The position numbers and the translations under genes are program-made. DNA of 14,986 nt from the NCBI GenBank assembly GCA_902789835.1, contig CADAPN010000035.1:1-14986 (forward strand). The letters run 5' to 3'. The stretch's first letter is position 1. Each line of letters begins with the position of its first letter. The notes under the pieces were generated by a model that did no database searches, had not been told where the DNA came from, and saw only the letters and a list, made by a program, of their open reading frames with translations. Below are positions 6,901 to 13,268 of the stretch, in pieces. The DNA is from Oscillospiraceae bacterium (GTDB taxonomy: Bacteria > Bacillota_A > Clostridia > Oscillospirales > Oscillospiraceae).

Positions 6901-9900
6901 TCTCCATCGGTGTAAAGAAGAAGGTGTCGTCCGGAATTTCAACCGTTTCCTCTTCTCTGCTGAGCTGCAGCACAAGCTTTTCTTCCGCCTCATCCAGCAG
7001 AGAGACACCCCGAAGCGGCTTTGTCCCATCTTCAGCAAAGCGCGCAACCACAACCGCAAGGAACCGGCCGATCTTCTCCGCAAGCTCACGCGAGTACTTC
7101 GCATCGTCATATTCGATTTCGATGGCCGGCGCGTCCCCGTCATCCACGATGCGGATGAACATCGGGAACTTCAGCAGGTCCGCCTCGCCTTCCTCCACGC
7201 CGGTCAAACCCGGAATTTCAGAGCGCTGAACAATCCCGCGCTGATAGGCGTACATCAGCTGCACCGAAAAGCCCCACTGTGAGGCAACTGCAGCAAAGGG
7301 ATAATTCTCGTGCGCAATCGCCTGCCGGTAATCTTCCGCCGTGTTCCGGATATAATCGTCGATATTTCCCCTGGAAAGCACAGATGACAGCGGCAGCGTG
7401 TTGACAAACATGCCGTAGGTATCAGAGAAGCGGACATCTGAGCGCCCCGAAGAGATGGTGGACAGGTAAACGCTGTCCGAATTTGTCAGTCTTGCGGCCG
7501 TATAATACAGCGCACTGAGGAAGAATGCCGCCTCTGACACGCCGGTGCGGCCGACAGCCCGTTCCACATCCGCCTGGGAAACCGGCGTGCGCACAATGGA
7601 TGCTTTTCCCGCCTGTTCCGTTTTCGGCAGATCCGGCGTGATCTGGGTCGGGGATTCATAGTTCTCAAAGAGCGCAGCAAAATAACTGTCGTACTCCTTC
7701 GCGCCATCCCCGCTCATCATCGCCTGCTGCGCCCGGGTAAAGTCGGCATAGTCCGCGGTCTCCTCCTGGACCTGCTGCCCTGAGAGTGCGTTCTTCAAAT
7801 CCCGCAGGAAAAGGTCCATCGTGAAACCATCGAAAATCAGATGGTGAAAGTCCGCGTGCAGGCAGACTCGCTTCTTCGTCCGCGTGACAGCAAAGGAAAA
7901 CAGCGGTCCGCGATTCAGACGGAACGCGTGAATAAACTCGCTCCGGAATTTCTGTTCCTCTTCCTCTGTCATCTCATGGACAGGAATCGCCACATCGTCT
8001 GTCTCATTGGCAACTGCCATCACCTTGCTGTCCACCATGTCAAAATGCACATGTGCCGAGGGGTGCGCCTTCATGACCAGGCGAACCGCCCGGATGAGTG
8101 CCTCAGGGTCCGTCTCCGGTGTGAAGCACAGGGTCACCGGCATGTTGTATGCCATATTCTCCGGGTTCTTCACACATTCCATATAGACGCCCATTTGGGC
8201 AGCACTGAGGGGAACCGGCTCCTGAAAGCCGATTCTTCGCTCCTTCTCTTCCGCTTTCTTTCCGCTTCCCTCGCCTTTCATCCAGGCGGACAGAATCCGG
8301 TTTTCAATATCCAGCAGACTGGCTCCTCTAAACTCCGATGTGGGGATGTTGACACCAAACTGCTTGTACAGCAGCGCAGAAAAACGGATGACGCCGATGC
8401 TTGTCAGCCCGGTCTGATCCAATGGCACAGTAAGCGAAAGCTTTCCGCTTCCGGTGATTTCCGCGACCGCCGCTTTCAGTTTTTCTTCCAGAACGTTGTC
8501 CGCGCGGCTTTCATCTTCCGCAGTCTCCGCGCCGCGTTCCGGCTTCGGCAGCGCCTTCCGGTTGACCTTCTGGTTCTGGTTCAGGGGAATCGCATCGATC
8601 TGCATTGTCACTGCCGGGATCATGTAGGCAGGTTTCTGTCCGCCGATAAAGCGGTTCAGCCCGTCGACATCCACCTTTCCATCCGACACCACGTAGGCAG
8701 CGATGAACTTTTCGCCTGTCGCCTCGTCCTCAAATGCCTGAACGGTGGCGTCGGATATTCCCGGAAACTCACGGATCACCTTCTCGACTTCCGAAAGCTC
8801 AATACGGTATCCCCGCACCTTCACCTGGCTATCGCCCCGACCCAGGAAATCATATGTTCCATCGGGAAGCAGACGAACCCTGTCGCCGGTGCGGTAAACC
8901 CGGTCATAGTCCTGTTCACTGCAGAAGGGATTGGGGATGAAGGCCTTCTCCGTCGCCTCCGGGCGGTTCAGATAGCCTCTCCCGACGCCCCGGCCTGCCA
9001 CCAGCAGCTCTCCGGGAACCAAGGGGGGCAGCCGACGCAGCCCCTCGTCCACCACATACAGCTTGTGGTTGCGCACAGCCGGTCCGATGGGAACCCGATC
9101 GTACAGTTTTTTCACCGCCATGCCGGTAACATAAACCGTTGTCTCCGTCGGTCCGTAATGGTTGCAGAACTCCGGGCCCTTCTCCCGTGGTTCCACAGGC
9201 ACCAGCTTTTCTCCGCCCACGACAAGATACCGAAGCGTCTTCACCTCCGCCAGGCTGTAGAACTGGCGTCCCACCTGGGTGGTAAAGACAGCATGGGTGA
9301 TCTCCATCCGGTTAAACCATTCCTCCAGCGCCGGCAGATCGAGCCGGATGTCTTCCTCGACGATATACAGGGCGGCGCCGCTGGTGAGCGTCGGGTAGAT
9401 GTCCATCAGGCACGCGTCAAAGCCATAGGACGCATACGCCGCAACCCTGGCGTTCCCGTCCAGCCCGAATTTTTCACGGTTCATGGCGCAGAAATTTGCA
9501 AGGTTCCGATGCTCCAGCATCACTCCCTTGGGCACACCGGTGGTTCCGGAGGTGTAAAGCAGGATAAACAGGTCCTCCGGTGCGGGATGGCCGCTAAGCT
9601 TTTCACAGGCCGGAAGCATGGGGATTTCCTTCGTCAGAAGCACCTTCCCCCTGTATTCCGCCACCCTGTCCAGAAGTGACTCGTCGGCGATCAGCAGTCT
9701 GCAGTCCGCATCCTTCATCATGAAATTCAGCCGTTCAGAAGGATAGTTGGGGTCCAGCGGCTGATAGGCCGCGCCGGCCTTCAGCACACCGAGGGACGCA
9801 ATTGCCATATACTCGCAGCGCGGAATCAGGACGGAAACCACATCCCCCTTCCCGATGCCCTCGCTGCGAAGACGGCCTGCAATCCGTTCGGAGATTTCAT

Positions 9901-12900
9901 CCGTCTGCCGATAAGTATAGCTCCTGTCCCGGAAGACGACTGCCGTCCGTTCCGGATCGCTTTCCACCGCCTGCCGAAACAGGGAGACCACGTCCGTAAC
10001 GGGGTAGGGTGCCTCCGTTTCATTCCAAGCGTCCATCTCGCTCTGCGTCCCGACTGTCGTCAGCGGAATCCCGCACAGCTTCTGTCCTTCTGACAGGCCC
10101 GCAACGATTGCGCCGTAGACCTCCGCCATGCGCCGAACCGTGTCCTCGCGGAATTTTTCTGCCGCGTACTCAAAGCGCAGGCAGTAATCCCCGTCCTGCT
10201 CTTTCGAAATGTGCAGGGTCAGCGATGCCATGGACTCCTCCGGGGTCAGAAATTCCATGGGAACGTGTCGTCCGTCCATCTCCACACCGGAGAACATCAT
10301 GCCATGATATACGAAGCAGTTGTCCGGGCGGACCCCGTATTCTCCCATCAGGCCCGCTAAATCTGCGCCGTCGTGTCCCATCAGCGTGTGGAAGCGTTCC
10401 TGAACGTCCTTTACAAAGTCCCTGCCGGTGCAGCTGTCGTCCACGCGCAGGAATACCGGCAGGCTATGCACCATCATGCCCACCGTCCCTGCCAGCGCCG
10501 GGTCATGCCGTCCGTTCTCTCCGGCAAAGAAGAGAATCTCCTTCTGCCCGCAGAACATCCTCAGCAGGTATGCGTATGCCGCCATGAAGAGGCTGCCCTC
10601 CGTGAGGCCATCCACAGCAAGGCCGTCCGCAAGGTCCGCCTTCGTCCCCTGCCTGACTTCAGAAAGGCTCGTGATATAGACGCCGGCTTTCCCCTTCTTC
10701 TCCTCCAGGGACGGGTCGTCGTCCGTCCAGAGTGCGGTCTCGCCATCCACCTCGTCCAGCATCTTTCGGAACACTTCCGTGTCCGCTTTTTCCTGCTCCG
10801 GATGCTCTGCCTCATAAAGCGCCAGAGCAAAACTGCTGAGCTCTTCTCCCTGCGCCTCTCCGCCGTTGTATGCGGCGGCAATGCCTTGAGAAAGCAGGGA
10901 CAGGGATGTGCCGTCCGCGACGATATGGTGCACGCAGCAGACCAGATAAAGCCCCTCCGGCGTGTGGAAAAGCTTTGCCCGGCAGAGCGGTCCCTCTTCC
11001 AGTGCAAAGGGCGCGCTCAGTTCCCGTGCGACGGATTCCCGATCCCGCTGATCGGTCTCTCCTTCCTCCACTGCAATCCCATTGTTATTCAGCGGCACCA
11101 GACTCGGCACTCCGTCCACATTCCGTGCGGCAGTGTTCAGGACGGGATACCGGTTCAGCGTCACCTCGGCCGCACGCAGAAGTCTTCCTGCATCCGGCGC
11201 CGTCTCTTCAGGCAGGAACAGTCCAAAGGTGTTGTTATAGGCGGTCTCCCGTCCGGGCATCTGCCCGTCCAGGTATACGCTCATCTGCGCCTTTGTCAGA
11301 GGATAACTCGCAGCCTCGCGGCCACGGTATTCCGTCAGCGCCGAAGCGGCGTCTCCCTTTTCGGCAAGTGCCCGGGGCGTGGTGGCTTCAAAGAGGTCCC
11401 GCGAAGTCCGTTCGATGCCCGCTTTGCGCAGCTCTTTCTGCAGGATCATCAGCTTGATGGAGTCGCCGCCCAGCAAGAAGAAATCGTCGTCCAGGCCGAT
11501 CTCCCTGATCCCCAGCGTGTTCTCGTATGCCGCTGTGATCTTCCTCTGCCGTTCGTTTTCCGGTGCTGCATATGCCGCCCGGCGGCGTACCGTCTCCGGG
11601 CGGGGCAGCGCGCCGCGGTCCAGCTTCCCGTTCGCGTTGACAGGGAATTTCTCCAACCGGATGAATGCCGCGGGAATCATGTATTCCGGCAGGCTGCTTT
11701 TCAGTGTTTCCCGGATTCCCTTTTCATCCCAGTTTTCGCCGCCGATATAATAGGCTGCCAGCATAACCTGCCCGCCGGCGTCTGTGAAATCCCGTACCAC
11801 CGCGTCCCGTACGCCGTCCAGGCGCCGGATCTCCGCCTCGATCTCCCCGGGTTCCACGCGCTGGCCGTTGATTTTCACCATCCAGTCCTTCCGGTTCAGG
11901 TATACAAAGTTTCCGTCCGGCAGTCTCTTTCCAAGGTCGCCTGTGTGCAGCAGGGTTTCATACCCGTCTTCTGAACGGAAGGGATTGGGGACAAACGTGG
12001 CAGCGCTCTGCTCCGGTTTGTTCAGGTATTCCCGTCCCAGGTGTCCCGCCACGCAGATTTCGCCCTCGTCTGCCCTCTTTCCCTCCTCGTCAAGCAGGTA
12101 AAGCTGTACCCCGCACAGGGGCTTCCCGATCGGGGTGTTGTCATAGCAGCGTCTGACCTCAAAGCGTGTGACGGCAGAAAGTGTCTCTGTCATTCCGTAG
12201 CAGTTTACAAGCAGGAATCCCTTCGGTTCAATCCCCGTGAGGCGCTCGCTCCCGGTGAACACCGTGCGCAGACTGCTTCCTTTTTTCCGAAAATAGCGGA
12301 GCACCTTCGGTGGGATATACAGCACCGTGATCCCCTGCTCATCAATAAAGGATGCCAGTCCCTCCGGATCAGCGCGCAGTGCATCCGGTACAATCACGGT
12401 CGTAACCCCGTGAGCAAGGCAGGAAAGGCCACCCGCGCCAACAATGAAAAACAGCGGCGCGTTGAACCCGAACACATCTTCTTCCCGGAACGCCAGTACT
12501 TCGCCATGACGGCGCACAAATTCTCTCAGGCTAAGGTAGTCATGCACAACGCCCTTGGGGCTTCCGGTCGACCCGGACGTGTAGGCGATCAGAGCGCGGT
12601 CTTCGGGAGCACGCTCCACGGCTTTCTGCAGCGGCTCCTCCGCCTCCGCCTCCTGAAGGAACGCATCGTCCACCAGGATTTTCGCCCCGCAGTCCTCCCG
12701 GATCGTGTCGACCCGCTTCTGCGGATAATGGGTCGCCAGAGGCACATAAGCGCCTCCGGCCATGAGGATCCCCAGCATCGCCTCAATATATCCGATTCCC
12801 CGGGAAGCGGTGATGAGGACTGCATCACCCGGCTCCAGTCCCTCCCGAATCAGTTTTGCTGCAATCCGGCGTGCCTGCCTGTCAACCTCCTGAAAGCTGG

Positions 12901-12979
12901 CTTCCCTGCCGGCAAGGGGGTCGCGGATTGCCGCACGCTCGGGATGAAGCCGAACCTGTTCCTCAAACAGACGAATCAT
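3905..12979 (-). CDS. Three-module NRPS with terminal thioester reductase (A-T-C-A-T-C-A-T-R), predicted acyl-dipeptide aldehyde synthetase
   Basis: A 3024-residue single-chain synthetase. Domains by residue: A1 about 1-470 (YTSGSTG at 133), T1 (GGDS, Ser507), C1 about 555-985 (HHIVADG from His684), A2 about 990-1465 (YTSGTTG at 1142), T2 (GLTSI, Ser1527), C2 about 1588-2015 (HHLIFDG from His1712), A3 about 2025-2490 (YTSGSTG at 2164), T3 (GGTSL, Ser2549), an Ala/Pro/Thr-rich linker 2587-2630, and a reductase from about 2655 (GATGYLG at 2661; catalytic Tyr2816 and Lys2820). All catalytic residues are present; there is no epimerase or thioesterase. A1 has Asn173 (in FNAPLF) where amino-acid-activating domains have Asp, so it probably loads an acid without an alpha-amino group. 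A2 (Asp1188) and A3 (Asp2214) keep the Asp. NADPH-type reductive release should give a peptide aldehyde. I chose the ATG at 12979 (AAGGA seven bases upstream) over an in-frame TTG at 13042 that overlaps a promoter-like sequence. A phosphopantetheinyl transferase must be encoded elsewhere. Confidence 0.95.
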   Translation of the reverse strand: MIRLFEEQVRLHPERAAIRDPLAGREASFQEVDRQARRIAAKLIREGLEPGDAVLITASRGIGYIEAMLGILMAGGAYVPLATHYPQKRVDTIREDCGAKILVDDAFLQEAEAEEPLQKAVERAPEDRALIAYTSGSTGSPKGVVHDYLSLREFVRRHGEVLAFREEDVFGFNAPLFFIVGAGGLSCLAHGVTTVIVPDALRADPEGLASFIDEQGITVLYIPPKVLRYFRKKGSSLRTVFTGSERLTGIEPKGFLLVNCYGMTETLSAVTRFEVRRCYDNTPIGKPLCGVQLYLLDEEGKRADEGEICVAGHLGREYLNKPEQSAATFVPNPFRSEDGYETLLHTGDLGKRLPDGNFVYLNRKDWMVKINGQRVEPGEIEAEIRRLDGVRDAVVRDFTDAGGQVMLAAYYIGGENWDEKGIRETLKSSLPEYMIPAAFIRLEKFPVNANGKLDRGALPRPETVRRRAAYAAPENERQRKITAAYENTLGIREIGLDDDFFLLGGDSIKLMILQKELRKAGIERTSRDLFEATTPRALAEKGDAASALTEYRGREAASYPLTKAQMSVYLDGQMPGRETAYNNTFGLFLPEETAPDAGRLLRAAEVTLNRYPVLNTAARNVDGVPSLVPLNNNGIAVEEGETDQRDRESVARELSAPFALEEGPLCRAKLFHTPEGLYLVCCVHHIVADGTSLSLLSQGIAAAYNGGEAQGEELSSFALALYEAEHPEQEKADTEVFRKMLDEVDGETALWTDDDPSLEEKKGKAGVYITSLSEVRQGTKADLADGLAVDGLTEGSLFMAAYAYLLRMFCGQKEILFFAGENGRHDPALAGTVGMMVHSLPVFLRVDDSCTGRDFVKDVQERFHTLMGHDGADLAGLMGEYGVRPDNCFVYHGMMFSGVEMDGRHVPMEFLTPEESMASLTLHISKEQDGDYCLRFEYAAEKFREDTVRRMAEVYGAIVAGLSEGQKLCGIPLTTVGTQSEMDAWNETEAPYPVTDVVSLFRQAVESDPERTAVVFRDRSYTYRQTDEISERIAGRLRSEGIGKGDVVSVLIPRCEYMAIASLGVLKAGAAYQPLDPNYPSERLNFMMKDADCRLLIADESLLDRVAEYRGKVLLTKEIPMLPACEKLSGHPAPEDLFILLYTSGTTGVPKGVMLEHRNLANFCAMNREKFGLDGNARVAAYASYGFDACLMDIYPTLTSGAALYIVEEDIRLDLPALEEWFNRMEITHAVFTTQVGRQFYSLAEVKTLRYLVVGGEKLVPVEPREKGPEFCNHYGPTETTVYVTGMAVKKLYDRVPIGPAVRNHKLYVVDEGLRRLPPLVPGELLVAGRGVGRGYLNRPEATEKAFIPNPFCSEQDYDRVYRTGDRVRLLPDGTYDFLGRGDSQVKVRGYRIELSEVEKVIREFPGISDATVQAFEDEATGEKFIAAYVVSDGKVDVDGLNRFIGGQKPAYMIPAVTMQIDAIPLNQNQKVNRKALPKPERGAETAEDESRADNVLEEKLKAAVAEITGSGKLSLTVPLDQTGLTSIGVIRFSALLYKQFGVNIPTSEFRGASLLDIENRILSAWMKGEGSGKKAEEKERRIGFQEPVPLSAAQMGVYMECVKNPENMAYNMPVTLCFTPETDPEALIRAVRLVMKAHPSAHVHFDMVDSKVMAVANETDDVAIPVHEMTEEEEQKFRSEFIHAFRLNRGPLFSFAVTRTKKRVCLHADFHHLIFDGFTMDLFLRDLKNALSGQQVQEETADYADFTRAQQAMMSGDGAKEYDSYFAALFENYESPTQITPDLPKTEQAGKASIVRTPVSQADVERAVGRTGVSEAAFFLSALYYTAARLTNSDSVYLSTISSGRSDVRFSDTYGMFVNTLPLSSVLSRGNIDDYIRNTAEDYRQAIAHENYPFAAVASQWGFSVQLMYAYQRGIVQRSEIPGLTGVEEGEADLLKFPMFIRIVDDGDAPAIEIEYDDAKYSRELAEKIGRFLAVVVARFAEDGTKPLRGVSLLDEAEEKLVLQLSREEETVEIPDDTFFFTPMEKMAARYPDRTAVIAKDGSLTYREFDTITDRVANALIRRGAKPGGKALVLLPRTSRALIAFFGASKAGLGYIPFDPAYPAERVNMVIEDSQAQFVITDSEMLPRFAGKPAVDIEELLRETDSMKPRVDLRPENISYMIYTSGSTGRPKGVMLTHRNAAHYFADMPGKEMINTLRANCTVYCAITTLSFDVSVMEYGLALSHGMTLYFANEAECNDPDLLAERITETKADVISGTPSRMQALLNSEIFCEVLKRQVKMTICGGEKYPEKLMTTLKELVPHQFNIYGPSEVTISCNEHDLADDEAVSLGRPTPGVGEYIVDTDGNLLPAGLVGEVWIGGWGVGLGYNELPEMTEERFIPYRDDRIYKSGDYGRWMPDGFLEILGRKDHQIKLRGLRIELGEVETVLAQQPGMKETAVKIEKINGIEHICAWFTNEQQVGIPELKAAMGKTLTPYMVPTAYMQMEKMPYTPNGKLDMKNLPTPEVFRGEGEEARSKAEKAFCDIFGKILNLDHVLATESFFDLGGTSLLVTQVSIEAGKAGYPVVFGDVFTHPTPRQLAELFEQREAATRKATDATDAPGAPKAQTAPAEGSAPAETAAASDDPASYDYTRIYELLRENTLEEFLKGEPRALGTVLLTGATGYLGIHVLHELLENTDSKVYCLVRGGKRGAEGRLKELLMYYFESPEQELFGNRILPVEGDITNVEALKGLLETPIDTVINCAASVKHFAADNSIEKVNVGGVRNLISFCLEKQIMFIQASTMSVQEVAFQDSLPEKTPDEHTLFFGQDLSNKYVYSKFLSDREILEAAATKGLHAKIMRYGNLAARHRDGEFQINSSSNSAMGNLRAYAALKCAPFDDLNKPQEFSPIDAVAEATVKLAATPEKCRVFHVLSDHTIPLGHVLGEMRAMGHQIDFVEREAYEEDLASALSDPKRAELLTSLMAYTFGEGERKRKLIEVNRDYTLQVLYRLGFTWPMTSWDYFRRFMGLLNGFGYFDESFDNH
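5127..5198 (-). repeat. Short in-frame repeats coding the Ala/Pro/Thr-rich linker between T3 and reductase
   Basis: TCTGCCGGGGC occurs at 5127-5137 and again at 5145-5155 (18-nt period), and GCATCCGTC occurs twice in tandem at 5181-5198. All units are multiples of three, so length changes by slippage would keep the NRPS frame. The encoded stretch (around residues 2595-2620) is a disordered hinge that would let the last carrier domain reach the reductase. Confidence 0.7.
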
Positions 12980-13028
12980 GTGCTGTTCCTTCTTTCCATA
13001 TTCTATAAGCTCGCTGCCAGATCTTGGG

Positions 13029-13056
13029 AGATTAACAAGCAAAAATAATCAGGCAA
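13029..13056 (-). promoter_or_regulatory. Possible promoter of the NRPS operon
   Basis: On the minus strand TTGCCT (13056-13051) is followed after 16 nt by TAATCT (13034-13029), with TG one base before it (extended -10 form). It lies in the AT-rich stretch 13020-13090, about 50 nt before the NRPS ATG at 12979. The match to the housekeeping consensus is only moderate. I see no convincing sigma-B-type promoter here. Confidence 0.25.
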
Positions 13057-13091
13057 GAGCCCTTTTTCTTAGTAAAATATCGCGAAACCAA

Positions 13092-13268
13092 TTCCTCACT
13101 TTTATGATGCTTTCGGTTTTCTGCGCATCACGCTTGGGATGCGCCGGGGACGGTTGTACGCACAGCCGCCCCCGGTGCTCCCGGGCCGGGGATTTGAATA
13201 CGCAGGCTGTCTGACGAACACAATCAGCGAATGCTGTTGATGGTATCGGTCAGGGCTGCGCGGTCATA
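13092..13268 (-). repeat. Repeat copy B: S41 3' end plus structured intergenic segment (matches 1152-1319)
   Basis: This is the counterpart of copy A, here attached to the complete S41 3' coding end (stop at 13224) and placed before the NRPS operon. Three blocks are identical to copy A and two blocks in between are not. Identity stops at 13092, where copy A runs on into the CPBP ribosome binding site and this copy into the AT-rich NRPS leader. The arrangement looks like two S41-intergenic units, one followed by CPBP and the other by the NRPS operon. Confidence 0.9.
13123..13191 (-). ncRNA. Structured RNA region in repeat copy B with competing stems
   Basis: It holds the same strong stem as copy A (13144-13153 with 13166-13175, one G-U pair on the minus strand) and two further possible stems: GCGCATC 13123-13129 with GATGCGC 13138-13144 (7 bp), and CCCCGG 13170-13175 with CCGGGG 13186-13191. 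The last would use the same bases as the strong stem, so the two exclude each other. GCATC within 13125-13129 can instead pair with GATGC just beyond 13105. Mutually exclusive stems ahead of a coding region are typical of switch-like leaders, but I recognise no riboswitch class. Confidence 0.35.

Noticed and set aside
7841..9679. Long plus-strand open frames opposite the NRPS gene (also 3896-5113 and 10373-11974).
   Set aside because: They are rich in His, Arg and Pro with no recognisable domains, lie wholly within the NRPS gene, and are the usual antisense frames of a GC-rich coding region.
12980..13042. NRPS start at an in-frame TTG at 13042.
   Set aside because: The ATG at 12979 has a well-spaced AAGGA, begins at the normal N-terminus of an adenylation domain, and the TTG overlaps a promoter-like element.
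13051..13070. Plus-oriented terminator-like AGGC-loop-GCCCT followed by a T-run.
   Set aside because: No plus-strand gene ends here, the stem is only four pairs with a bulge, and the AT-rich run belongs to the NRPS leader.
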